From: Sphaerisporangium rhizosphaerae
GTDB lineage: Bacteria; Actinomycetota; Actinomycetes; Streptosporangiales; Streptosporangiaceae
Direction of reading: 5' to 3'
Assembly (NCBI RefSeq): GCF_042665155.1
Contig: NZ_JBHTCG010000004.1
Span: 62,001 to 126,000, forward strand
Length of the DNA: 64,000 nucleotides
The position numbers and the translations under genes were made by a program. The notes beneath the pieces are model-generated. The model did no database searches. It was not told the DNA's origin and worked only from the letters and a program-made list of their open reading frames with translations. This document shows positions 39,029-46,879 of this stretch, one piece after another (positions within the stretch are counted from its first letter, which is position 1; the number at the start of each line of letters is the position of its first letter).

Positions 39029-40312
39029 ATGCCGGCTGTCGTTCTCGTGGGCGCCCAGTGGGGCGATGAGGGCAAAGGTAAGGCCACCGACCTGCTGGGC
39101 GGGGAGGTGGACTACGTCGTCCGCTACCAGGGCGGGAACAACGCCGGCCACACCGTGGTCATCGGCGACCAGAAGTACGCGCTGCACCTGCTGCCCACCG
39201 GAGTGCTGTCTCCGGAGGTGGTCCCGGTGATCGGCAACGGCGTCGTGATCGACCCCGGCGTGCTGCTGGCGGAGATCGACGGGCTGAAGGAACGCGGCAT
39301 CTCCTGCGACCGGCTGCTCATCTCGGCCAGCGCGCACCTGATCATGCCCCACCACAAGGCGCTGGACAAGGTCACCGAGCGCTACCTCGGCAAGGCCCGC
39401 ATCGGCACCACCGGCCGCGGCATCGGCCCGGCCTACGGCGACAAGATCGCGCGGATGGGCGTGCGCGTGCAGGACCTGCTCGACCCGGGCATCCTCGGCA
39501 AGAAGATCGAGGTCGCCCTGAACGAGAAGAACCAGGTGCTGACCAAGGTCTACAACCGCAGGGGCATCGAGCCGGCGCGGGTGCTGGAGGAGTACCTCGG
39601 CTACGCCGAACGGCTCAAGCCGCACATCGCCGACACCTCGCTGATCCTCAACAAGGCGCTCGACGAGGACAAGGTCGTCCTGCTCGAAGGCGGCCAGGGC
39701 AACCTGCTCGACATCGACCACGGCACCTACCCGTTCGTCACCTCCTCCTCGCCGACCTCCGGCGGCGCGTGCATCGGCTCGGGCATCCCGCCGACCCGGC
39801 TGACCCGCGTGATCGGCATCCTCAAGGCCTACACCACGCGCGTCGGCTCCGGCCCGTTCCCGACCGAGCTGACCGACGACATGGGCGACTGGCTGCGCAC
39901 GACCGGCGGCGAGTACGGCGTCACCACCGGCCGCGACCGCCGCTGCGGCTGGTTCGACGCGATCATCGCCCGGTACGCCACCCGCATCAACGGCGTCACC
40001 GACTTCTTCCTCACCAAGCTGGACGTGCTGTCCGGCCTCGAGCGCATCCCGGTGTGCGTCGCCTACGAGGTGGACGGCGTGCGCCACGACGAGATCCCGA
40101 TGACCCAGACCGACTTCCACCACGCCACGCCGGTCTACGAGGAGCTGCCCGGCTGGCAGGAGGACATCACCGAGGCCAAGACCTTCGAGGACCTGCCGAA
40201 GAACGCGCAGAACTACGTCAGGACCCTGGAGGAGCTGAGCGGCGCGCCCATCTCCGCCATCGGCGTCGGCCCGGGCCGCACGCAGACCCTCTCGATCCGT
40301 CCCCTGGTCTGA
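39029..40312 (+). CDS. purA: Adenylosuccinate synthetase
   Basis: 427 residues. Joins IMP and aspartate using GTP, the first committed step to AMP. GAQWGDEGKGKATDLL (about 7-22) is the GTP-binding/catalytic Asp loop, RYQGGNNAGHTV carries the catalytic His, GTTGRGIGPAYGDK the IMP-binding segment, EGGQGNLLDIDHGTYPFVTSS the family signature, and TGRDRRCGWFDA the aspartate-binding loop. Start 39029 follows GGGAG. It lies behind an unusual hairpin leader that may control expression, and is followed by a GC-rich hairpin and the GDPD gene. Confidence 0.97.
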   Translation: MPAVVLVGAQWGDEGKGKATDLLGGEVDYVVRYQGGNNAGHTVVIGDQKYALHLLPTGVLSPEVVPVIGNGVVIDPGVLLAEIDGLKERGISCDRLLISASAHLIMPHHKALDKVTERYLGKARIGTTGRGIGPAYGDKIARMGVRVQDLLDPGILGKKIEVALNEKNQVLTKVYNRRGIEPARVLEEYLGYAERLKPHIADTSLILNKALDEDKVVLLEGGQGNLLDIDHGTYPFVTSSSPTSGGACIGSGIPPTRLTRVIGILKAYTTRVGSGPFPTELTDDMGDWLRTTGGEYGVTTGRDRRCGWFDAIIARYATRINGVTDFFLTKLDVLSGLERIPVCVAYEVDGVRHDEIPMTQTDFHHATPVYEELPGWQEDITEAKTFEDLPKNAQNYVRTLEELSGAPISAIGVGPGRTQTLSIRPLV

Positions 40313-40319
40313 GGCTCGC

Positions 40320-40339
40320 CGGGGCCGCGCACGGCCCCG
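40320..40339 (+). terminator. Hairpin after purA
   Basis: CGGGGCCG / CGGCCCCG, an 8-bp perfect stem with loop CGCA, 8 bases after the purA stop. No T-run. Confidence 0.6.
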
Positions 40340-40381
40340 CCTGAGGAAGGCCGGAGAGGGTGGACGATAGGGTGCGCCATT

Positions 40382-41302
40382 GTGCAGGTTGAAATACACG
40401 GCCACCGGGGGGCACGGGGCCTGCGCCCGGAGAACACCCTCCCCGGCATGGCCTTCACGCTGGGGGTGGGCGTCCACGCCATCGAGTTCGACGTCGCGCT
40501 GAGCGCCGACCGCCGGCTCGTCCTCACCCATGATCTGACCGTGTCGCCGGTGACCAGCACGGACACCGGCCCGGCCATCCCCGGGGACCCCGCCTTCCCC
40601 TACGTCGGCAAGCCGATCCGCTCGCTGTCCCAGCAGCAGCTGCGCACGCTGGACGTGGGGGTGCGGCACCCGAAGTCCCCCTCCGACCGGTTCGCGCGCA
40701 CGCAGGTCCCGGTCCCGGGCACCCGCATGCCCACCCTCGGGGCCGTCCTCGCCCTGGTGGACGCCTACGGCGGCGACGGCGTGCGGCTGAACGTCGAGCT
40801 GAAGTCCGACCCCACCCGGCCCGACCTGTCCGGCGACCCGGCCGAGCTGACCGAGCTGGTCGTCGCCGAGCTCGACCGGCACGGCCGGCTGGGCGGCGCG
40901 GCGATCCTCAGCTTCGACTGGCGCGTGCTGCGCGCGGCCGAGAGCCTGATCGCCGAACGCTACGCCCTGGTCGAGAAGGCGACGCTGACGCCCGCGTGGC
41001 TCGGGCTCGACCACGTCGCCGACTTCGGCGGGGACATCGCGGCGGCGGCCCGCTCCATCGGCGCCACCACCCTGTCCCCCGACCGCGTGCTGGTCGACGA
41101 GCGGCTGATGGCCCGGGCCGCGGCGGCCGGGCTGCCCGTCGCCGTCTGGACGGTCAACGACCCCGAGGAGGCCGGGCGCATGATCGACCTCGGCGTGGCG
41201 GGGATCGTCACCGACTACCCCGACCGGATGCGCGAGCTGTGGAGCTCGCGCGGCCTGCCTCTCCCCGCCCCCGCCGCCGCCCTGCGTCCCACCCCCGCCT
41301 GA
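40382..41302 (+). CDS. Glycerophosphodiester phosphodiesterase
   Basis: 306 residues, TIM-barrel GDPD. HGHRGARGLRPENTLPGM near the start contains both catalytic histidines' region and the HRG/ENT signature; IEFDVALSADRRLVLTHD carries the ExD metal pair and second His; LNVELKSD the third Glu; AVWTVNDPEEAGRMIDLGVAGIVTDYPD the classic C-terminal segment. Hydrolyses glycerophosphodiesters to glycerol-3-phosphate and an alcohol. No signal peptide, so probably cytosolic. GTG 40382 has no Shine-Dalgarno but TAGGGT (40368-40373) lies 8 bases upstream, suggesting a leaderless transcript. Confidence 0.93.
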   Translation: MQVEIHGHRGARGLRPENTLPGMAFTLGVGVHAIEFDVALSADRRLVLTHDLTVSPVTSTDTGPAIPGDPAFPYVGKPIRSLSQQQLRTLDVGVRHPKSPSDRFARTQVPVPGTRMPTLGAVLALVDAYGGDGVRLNVELKSDPTRPDLSGDPAELTELVVAELDRHGRLGGAAILSFDWRVLRAAESLIAERYALVEKATLTPAWLGLDHVADFGGDIAAAARSIGATTLSPDRVLVDERLMARAAAAGLPVAVWTVNDPEEAGRMIDLGVAGIVTDYPDRMRELWSSRGLPLPAPAAALRPTPA

Positions 41303-41477
41303 CCGCGCCGGCGCCATTCGTCCGGGTTCGGCGGAGATCCGGGCGGGCTTTTCCGCGCGTCCCAACATCAACTGCAGTGCTCGCGGGAGTAGGGTGCGAG
41401 AAACTGAAGCGACAGGGCGCCGGAGGCCGAGGGCACGCCCCCGGCGGCCGCACGGCCGGACCCACGGGAGGTCAGCG

Positions 41478-42293
41478 ATGCAGGCGGAGATGTCGGCGTG
41501 GGCCGTCGAGCGGTTCGGCGAGCGCGCCGCCTCGGTGCGCGGACGGCTGGCCGCGTCCCTTCTCGAGGCGGCTACCAACGCCCAGGACGCCCAGAAGTCC
41601 TCCAGAAGCGACAAACGGTACGCCTATGGGTCCACGCTGATGGCCCGCCGCTACGAGGCGCTCGTCGACGCCTTCCGGCACGAGCCGGGGTTCCAGGTCG
41701 TCCGGCCGCACGGCTCGCCGCACCACCTGGTCGTGCTCGACGGCAACCTGCTGCTGCCGTTCCGCTACGCCGACGACGACACCACGCCGATCAGCGAGGC
41801 ACGGGTCGGCGACGGCCGGGTGTCCGCGCTGGTGCGTGAGCTGTTCACCCGGTTCGGCCCGAAGACCCGCTTCGAGCAGGAGGTCCTCGACCTCGGCATG
41901 GACGACGACGGCGAGGCGGCCGGGCTGCGCGAACTGGCCGCCGCGCGTCCCCTGCTCGCCCAGCTCCCCGCCGACACCCGGCTGATCCCGGTCGCGTACG
42001 CGGCGAACGCGCAGGCCAGCCTGCTGAAGCTCTACTGGGGCGAGGCCGAGCTGATCGACGACATGGGCCGCGTCCACTGGGTCCACTGCGAGCAGATCCC
42101 GCTGCTCACCGCGCTGCCGTGGGTCGTCCAGGGCGTCCCGGCCGCCGAGCCCGGCGCGGCGCCGCGCTTCGACCAGGGCGCCGAGCCCGGCCTCCCCCTC
42201 ACCAGCCGGCCCGGGGCCGACGGCGCCCCGTTCCCGGCGGACGGCGAGCTCGGCGTCGAGCCCCCGCCCACGGGCACCACAGGGCGACCCTGA
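41478..42293 (+). CDS. Uncharacterised protein paired with XRE-ImmA gene
   Basis: 271 residues, not recognised. The N-terminal half (1-130) is helical and mixed alpha/beta (WAVERFGERAASVRGRL, DKRYAYGSTLMARRYEALVDAF, VVLDGNLLLPFRYADD); the middle (130-225) has conserved-looking YAANAQASLLKLYWGEAELIDDMGRVHWVHCEQIPLL-type sequence; the end (226-271) is Pro/Gly-rich and disordered. No membrane segment. ATG follows GGGAGG at 6 bases. The next gene on the same strand, 153 bases on, encodes an XRE regulator fused to an ImmA metallopeptidase; such peptidases usually cleave a partner protein, and this gene is the obvious candidate partner or effector (inference). Confidence 0.65.
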   Translation: MQAEMSAWAVERFGERAASVRGRLAASLLEAATNAQDAQKSSRSDKRYAYGSTLMARRYEALVDAFRHEPGFQVVRPHGSPHHLVVLDGNLLLPFRYADDDTTPISEARVGDGRVSALVRELFTRFGPKTRFEQEVLDLGMDDDGEAAGLRELAAARPLLAQLPADTRLIPVAYAANAQASLLKLYWGEAELIDDMGRVHWVHCEQIPLLTALPWVVQGVPAAEPGAAPRFDQGAEPGLPLTSRPGADGAPFPADGELGVEPPPTGTTGRP

Positions 42294-42446
42294 CCACGCG
42301 GACCCGACCCGCGACCAGACCGCAGACCTGCCCGGCGACCACACAGCACGCCCGGCCACGACCACGACGCGGACCCGACCGCGACCACCGCACGCCCGAC
42401 CACACCGAACGCCCGACCACGACGACGAACCGGCGAACCGACGACC

Positions 42447-43649
42447 GTGAGAACGACGATCAACGACCGTGAAGGCGGCCGGGGCAGGCGCCCCGCCAGA
42501 CGGCTCGGCGCCCCCGGCGGCGAACCGAGCCCGCAGGCCGTGGCCGACGCCTTCGACCAGGCCCGGCTCACCCAGGCGCGCCGGCTCGCCGCGATGACCA
42601 AGAAGGACCTCGCCGAGCGCGTCGGCGTGACCCCCGCGGCGATCGGCCAGTACGAGACCGGCACGACCCACCCGCGGCCCGACCTCATCCCCCGCCTCGC
42701 CGACGCCCTCGACGTCCCGCCGGCCTTCTTCCTGTCAGGACGGCCGCACGGCAAGCTCGACGGCTCCATGGCGCACTTCCGCAGCCTGCGCTCCACCCGC
42801 GTGCACCAGCGGGCCAAGGCCGTCGCGTTCGTCGAGCAGGTGTGGGAGCTCACCCACGCGCTGGAGAAGCGCGTCCAGCTCCCCCCCGTCGACCTGCCCG
42901 GCTTCTCCGGCGGCGAGGTCCACGCGGGCGCCGAGCCACCCCGCGACCCGGCCGCCACCGCCCGGGCCCTGCGCGGCCACTGGGCGCTCGGCACCGGGCC
43001 GATCGCCCACCTCGTCCGCCACATGGAGGCCCACGGCATCGTCGTGGTACTGCCGCCGCCCGACGAGGACGCCACCACGGTGGACGCCTTCTCCACCTCC
43101 CACCTGCCGCGCCCGATCGTCGTGCTGACCGCCAACCGGTTCGACGACATCCACCGCTACCGCTTCACCGCCGCCCACGAACTCGGCCACCTCGTGCTGC
43201 ACGGCGACACGGCCGCAGGCGACCTGCAGCAGGAACGCGAGGCCGACGCCTTCGCCGCCGAGTTCCTCACCCCCCGCGACAGCATCCTCCCCGAGCTTCC
43301 CCGGCGCCTCGACCTGCGCAAACTGGCCGAGCTCAAGAACACCTGGGGGGTCTCGGTCGACTCGCTGCTGTACCGCTGCCGCGAGGTCGGCCTGCTGTCG
43401 GACTCCTCGACCGGCCGCGCCTACCAGCGCCTGGCCGTCCTGCGCGACCAGCCCGGCTTCGCCAACGAGGCCATCACCGGCTTCCCCGGGGAGCACCCCG
43501 TGCTGCTGCGCCAGGCGTTCGACCTGGCCTCCGCCGAGACCGGCCTCACCATGCCCGCACTGGCCGCCCAGCTGGCCTGGCACCTCCCCCGCGTCCGCCA
43601 GCTCCTCGGCATCCACGACCACCGCCCCCGCCTCCACCTCGTCCCCTGA
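42447..43649 (+). CDS. XRE regulator fused to ImmA/IrrE metallopeptidase
   Basis: 400 residues. Residues about 45-95 are an XRE-type HTH (TKKDLAERVGVTPAAIGQYE, RPDLIPRLADALDVP). Residues about 185-320 are the ImmA/IrrE (COG2856) peptidase with AAHELGHLVLH: His244, Glu245 and His248 bind zinc, and QEREADAFAAEFL supplies the third ligand. Relatives cleave repressors during DNA damage, phage or mobile-element induction, or act as antitoxin-like regulators. C-terminal 320-400 is helical. GTG start without clear Shine-Dalgarno. The 153-base gap before it has repeated ACGCGGACCCGACC words. Probably controls its unknown neighbour at 41478. Confidence 0.88.
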   Translation: MRTTINDREGGRGRRPARRLGAPGGEPSPQAVADAFDQARLTQARRLAAMTKKDLAERVGVTPAAIGQYETGTTHPRPDLIPRLADALDVPPAFFLSGRPHGKLDGSMAHFRSLRSTRVHQRAKAVAFVEQVWELTHALEKRVQLPPVDLPGFSGGEVHAGAEPPRDPAATARALRGHWALGTGPIAHLVRHMEAHGIVVVLPPPDEDATTVDAFSTSHLPRPIVVLTANRFDDIHRYRFTAAHELGHLVLHGDTAAGDLQQEREADAFAAEFLTPRDSILPELPRRLDLRKLAELKNTWGVSVDSLLYRCREVGLLSDSSTGRAYQRLAVLRDQPGFANEAITGFPGEHPVLLRQAFDLASAETGLTMPALAAQLAWHLPRVRQLLGIHDHRPRLHLVP

Positions 43650-43721
43650 GCGGTACGGACAAAGGTCTTCGCTTACACGCCCTGGGGGACGCTCCAGCTC
43701 AGTTAAGAGGTCTTCGCCTCC

Positions 43722-43796
43722 GCGCCCCAAGGGGCGCTACGGCTCAGGAAGTATCTTTTGGGGGGATCCGCCCCCGATCGAGGGCTCCGCCCTCGA
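43722..43796 (+). terminator. Cluster of three hairpins after the XRE-ImmA gene
   Basis: GCGCCCC-AA-GGGGCGC (43722-43737), GGGGG/CCCCC (43761-43775, loop ATCCG) and TCGAGGGC-TCC-GCCCTCGA (43778-43796). CTTTTG separates the first from the second. Together they should stop transcription from the upstream genes. Confidence 0.65.
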
Positions 43797-44064
43797 GCTC
43801 CCGCCAGGAACCTTCATGCCGCCAGTTGCGCGCGTACTTGTTCGCGGAATTCACGCACGCCAACATGGTCGCCGGGCCGGCACCGTCTGACTCGGCTGAG
43901 GGGTGCGGCTTGAGCGCACGAAGCGCGGCTTGGCCTTCCGAAGCTCGGATGCCGGCAGCAGCCTCAGGCAGGCACTGGGCGAGCCACTGTGGACCTTCGA
44001 CAATGGCGATCGTCACAGCGCCAGAAGCAGATCCCAGGGCATCGGCACAACTGTCAACGCTCAA
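43744..44064 (-). CDS. Weak hypothetical frame, possibly a gene relic
   Basis: 106 codons from a TTG with no Shine-Dalgarno. The first 85 residues have ordinary composition (VTIAIVEGPQWLAQCLPEAAA, ACVNSANKYARNWRHEGSW) but the end runs through the hairpin cluster, which argues that a longer gene was cut off here. No family recognised. Confidence 0.22.
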   Translation of the reverse strand: MSVDSCADALGSASGAVTIAIVEGPQWLAQCLPEAAAGIRASEGQAALRALKPHPSAESDGAGPATMLACVNSANKYARNWRHEGSWRELEGGALDRGRIPPKDTS

Positions 44065-44103
44065 CGAGCGCTCGACGCGGGTGGGCTTAAGCCACAGGCG
44101 GTG

Positions 44104-44751
44104 TCAAGCCGTTGGCGGGCGCCGGGCCAGAAGTGCGGGGACGCCGCTGTAGCGGCGGACCAGTCCCGCGAGGCCGTGGTCAATGTATCCAAGGACCTCC
44201 ACGATCGTCTCGTAGTCGGCGTGCAGGTGGCGGTGGTGGATCGGACAGTGGTGGGCAATCTTGTTCCGCAGCACGCGCAGGTAGTCCAGTTTCTGGTGCA
44301 GGTCCCTGCGCCGTCCGCGGTGGTGGGGGAATGCCCGATGCAGGGCGGTGCGCCAAAGACGCTGGTCGTAGCGATTGCCACTGCCCAGCAGGCCGACCCA
44401 GAACCCGAACGGCAGCTCATTGACGATCTCCTGCGGGGTGGCTGGGATGGACTGCCGGCGCAGCTGGCCACGCGCATCAGCGATTTTTTGCCGAGCACCG
44501 AAGTGCAGATCGGCGCCCGGGGCGTCCCACCAGTCAGCCTGCCCGAACAGCCGGCGCAGCTGCTGGTCGATGACGCTCCGCAGCGCGAGCTCCAAATGCT
44601 GCAGCGGCCCGTACAGCCCGCTAGCGATCTCGGTGTTCCAGCAGAACAATCGCAGCGCCGCCACGGTGTCGCCGCCGCACACCGCGACGTACTCACCGAG
44701 ACGCGCCTGTGAGAGTACTCCGCGCAACCGCAGGGCCTCGGCGTGATCCAC
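44104..44751 (-). CDS. Abi-like (HEPN) protein
   Basis: 215 residues of the Abi_2/AbiD-AbiF type, linked to abortive phage infection. The HEPN ribonuclease motif R-N-x3-H is visible as VLRNKIAHHCPIHHRH (about 170-185); NTEIASGLYGPLQHLELALRSVIDQQL near residue 40 and ELPFGFWVGLL near 115 match the family's helical core. Helical throughout, cytosolic. GTG start with GAAAGG about 11 bases upstream. It stands alone on its strand, surrounded by relics and repeats. Activity on phage is known only for family members. Confidence 0.8.
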   Translation of the reverse strand: MDHAEALRLRGVLSQARLGEYVAVCGGDTVAALRLFCWNTEIASGLYGPLQHLELALRSVIDQQLRRLFGQADWWDAPGADLHFGARQKIADARGQLRRQSIPATPQEIVNELPFGFWVGLLGSGNRYDQRLWRTALHRAFPHHRGRRRDLHQKLDYLRVLRNKIAHHCPIHHRHLHADYETIVEVLGYIDHGLAGLVRRYSGVPALLARRPPTA

Positions 44752-45201
44752 CTGACGTCGAACCTTTCAGATGTCGATGTGCTAACGTCGACCGCATAAG
44801 CCCCGGATCTGCCTCTGCATCGCACGCAGCCGGGGCACAGCCATTTTCAATGGCCCCGATCTCACCACGAAGTCGGTACTGATGCAGGCAGTTCGACTCC
44901 CAAGACACCACCGCGCCGCACTGACCGGCGGAGGTGCGAGCCGTGATCAGCTCCGGACGACCGGCCTGGAGTCCTGCCTCGCCCATGCTTCACCCCCTGA
45001 TCCTTCCCGTCATCGCACGCCAATGACCAAGTGTGACGCAACGAACACAACAGGTGATGAGACGAAGGCGGAACGACCTGCGAACGACCGATCGGCGTGA
45101 GGCGAGCGTGTCCCGGCGGAACGCCGCACCGGCCGCCCTTCATCCATCCCTCGCGACGAGGTTTTCTGCTGCTCCCGGACCACGTACGAACGGAGCGCAC
45201 T
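44752..45201. other. Gap with small hairpin, upstream of decayed genes
   Basis: No gene supported. GCCATT-TTC-AATGGC (44840-44854) is a perfect small hairpin, enclosed between GCCCCGG/CCGGGGC-type arms. A GTTCGACTC at 44887-44895 looks like a tRNA T-loop but no stem fits. Probably the promoter region of the Abi-like gene plus eroded sequence. Confidence 0.4.
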
Positions 45202-45459
45202 ATGCGACCAGGTGACGATGTCGTTCCAGAGTTGCACCTCGCCGCGAGGTATGCGGCGCACGCAACCAGCGGCGAGCACGGCGCGGCGCGCATCCGGCTC
45301 GTCGAAGTCCTCCCGCCCGGCGCGGCGGGGCGCCGCGCCAGAGCCGTGCTGCGTCATCTGCTCGAAGAGGCGGGAGCGGCACCGGAGGCGGTCGCCGTGG
45401 AGAACTGCACAGAATCCTCGCGCACGGGACATGGATGTTCGGCGACGCCTACACGTTGA
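45202..45459 (+). CDS. Short hypothetical frame, probably truncated
   Basis: 85 codons with good third-position GC up to about 45400 (PELHLAARYAAHA, AAGRRARAVLRHLLEEAGAAPEAVAVE), then a tail (ENCTESSRTGHG) that overlaps the decayed ATP-binding gene in another frame. Unrecognised. It may be an independent small gene that lost its end or part of the neighbouring relic. Confidence 0.3.
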   Translation: MRPGDDVVPELHLAARYAAHATSGEHGAARIRLVEVLPPGAAGRRARAVLRHLLEEAGAAPEAVAVENCTESSRTGHGCSATPTR

Positions 45460-45926
45460 CGGTCAGCGATCGGGACCTGGACATGGTGCTGGCACGCCAT
45501 CTCAAGGAGATGGGTCGTGGGCCGGAGGACGGCAGGAACCTGGATTTCCTGCTGGGGAGGGCTCATCGGGGAAGTTCGGGGTGAGAGCACCTTGTCGTCG
45601 AGCTCAAGGCTCCTGGGGTCAAGAGCGGGCAGCGTGAAGTAGCGCAGATCAAGAGCTACGCTCAGGCAGTGGCCGGTGACCCGCAGTGCCGTGACGCTCA
45701 AGTCTCCTGTGACTTCTGGGTGGTCTCCACGGAGATGGACGACGTCGTGCGACGGGACGCCGCAGCGCCCAACCGCCCGCCCAGCTGTATCGCCGAGCGG
45801 GAAGGCGGCGTCCGCATATGGGCGCGCACCTGGAGCGAGATCATTGACGATTGCGAGAAACGCCTCCACTTCTACCGCGAACGGCTGAACCACGACTCAA
45901 CAGCAGCCACATCGCGGCGCAGATGA
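45402..45926 (+). pseudogene. C-terminal relic of an Hsp90-type ATP-binding protein
   Basis: One frame reads ELHRILAHGTWMFGDAYTLTV, RNLDFLLGRAH, an in-frame TGA at 45582-45584, then HLVVELKAPGVKSGQ, IKSYAQAVAGDP, DFWVVSTEMDD, RIWARTWSEIIDDCEKRLHFY, ERLNHDST. This order is the C-terminal domain of large actinobacterial ATP-binding proteins with a GHKL (HATPase) head, some found in defence-type loci. The ATPase domain, several hundred residues, is missing and no start codon is plausible. A dead remnant, with the last part overlapped by a minus-strand membrane gene. Confidence 0.7.
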
Positions 45927-46248
45927 GATCGCCCGCCAGCAGTGCCGTGACCCAGCCGGGAGACAGACCCGCGCGAGGGGCGAGGTACATCAGCACCGCC
46001 GGGGCGAGGAGCAGCAGCAGTGCCGCGACGGCGACGCATCCGAGCATGGTGATCGCGCCGCGGGTCGCGGGGGCGGGCACGCGGGCGTGCAACTCGCCCT
46101 GCAACTCGCCTCGGAACGGCCGGGCGGTGATGACCAGCCGCGCCAGGGCGGCGGGTGGATCCTCCAGCGGGGCGGCGGTCACCGGTACGGCAGCCGTCAC
46201 TGGCGCGGCGGTCCCCGGCGCGGGGGTCAGGGGGTGGTCGGGGGGCAT
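45841..46248 (-). CDS. Small two-TM membrane protein
   Basis: 135 residues, unrecognised. Pro/Ala-rich cytosolic head (1-40), PFRGELQGELHARVP, then two hydrophobic helices (about 67-90 LGCVAVAALLLLLAPAVLMYL and 98-115 VTALLAGDLICAAMWLLL) and a basic tail. ATG 46248 is the only start in frame, with GGAG 9 bases upstream. It follows the 81-residue gene by 40 bases on the same strand, so the pair is likely an operon. Its 3' end overlaps the ATPase relic on the opposite strand. Confidence 0.55.
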   Translation of the reverse strand: MPPDHPLTPAPGTAAPVTAAVPVTAAPLEDPPAALARLVITARPFRGELQGELHARVPAPATRGAITMLGCVAVAALLLLLAPAVLMYLAPRAGLSPGWVTALLAGDLICAAMWLLLSRGSAVRGRSGGVSRNRQ

Positions 46249-46288
46249 CGGTGCGGGCTCCGTGGACGTCGGGGCGGCGGGGCCTGGC

Positions 46289-46534
46289 TCATGAGGCCTT
46301 ACCGCCGGCGGTGTGGTCGTCGGACCAGAACTCGATCAGTTCCTCGGCGGTGAGCTGCTGTGGCGGACGCGCGGGAGGAGTGCGGCCCGTGCGGACGGCC
46401 CAGGTGGTGACCAACAACCCGAGGAGCTCGGCGTCCAGCCGTGCCTGGCGAGACTGCGGCGTCGCGCGGCGCGGGGGCTCGGCACCCGCGCGGGCCGTAC
46501 GGGTGGCGCGGGTGACGGTGGCGTAGGACAGCAT
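46289..46534 (-). CDS. Small cytosolic protein, first gene of a pair
   Basis: 81 residues, unrecognised. Basic N-terminus (TRATRTARAGAEPPRRATPQ) and an acidic helical end (LDAELLGLLVTTWAVRT, QLTAEELIEFWSDD). ATG 46534 follows GAGAGAGAAG; the frame stays open to 46783 but the extra residues are Arg/Pro-rich without coding pattern. Divergent from the HTH/Sel1 gene; the region between carries the TCCGGA array. Confidence 0.5.
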   Translation of the reverse strand: MLSYATVTRATRTARAGAEPPRRATPQSRQARLDAELLGLLVTTWAVRTGRTPPARPPQQLTAEELIEFWSDDHTAGGKAS

Positions 46535-46879
46535 CGACTTCTCTCTCTCGGGGTGAAGGGGTGCCGAACCAACGATGGAGGACGCCGCGCGGGGCCACGA
46601 CCGACCCAAACATCTCCGGACGACTCCGGAGCCTATGGCCCGGGACCGACGTTTCCCGGCTCCTCGCCCACCGTCGCCGGGATGTCTTCCGCCGGGACCA
46701 TCCCGACCTATCCGGATCCATCCGGATTTGTTCGGTGGCCTGCGGATTCTCTCGATGGAACGTCCGGCCTCACGTCCGGACAAGGTGGAATTCAGGTTCC
46801 GCCGTCAGATTGCCCTGGTTGGTGCAACCATGACTCCATTACCTGACGTAGATCGTCGATCACTCATTCGGCGGAGGGC
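46535..46879. promoter_or_regulatory. Divergent promoter region with TCCGGA pairs
   Basis: TCCGGA occurs at 46615, 46625, 46711, 46721 and 46775, with TCCGGC at 46763. The first two pairs are each spaced exactly 10 bp, one helical turn; the last pair 12 bp. No other gene. Likely binding sites for a regulator of the divergent genes, possibly the HTH protein at 46880. Confidence 0.55.

Larger units (their letters stand above)
43650..44103. other. Hairpin- and repeat-rich gap, GC drop
   Basis: Two 40-bp direct repeats begin AGGTCTTCGC and end GCTCAG (43663-43702 and 43708-43747), followed by hairpins at 43760-43796. From about 43800 base composition becomes less GC-rich, marking the edge of the accessory patch. 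A weak minus-strand frame (43744-44064) is described separately. Confidence 0.6.

Noticed and set aside
44061..44825. 254-codon minus-strand frame overlapping the Abi-like gene
   Set aside because: Cys/Arg/Thr-rich shadow in another frame; the 44104-44751 frame has the family motifs.
44880..44900. GTTCGACTC resembling a tRNA T-loop
   Set aside because: Flanking bases do not form the T-stem, acceptor or anticodon arms on either strand.
45010..45432. 140-codon minus-strand frame opposite the short hypothetical
   Set aside because: No Shine-Dalgarno, no recognisable pattern, and it runs against the better coding signal on the plus strand.
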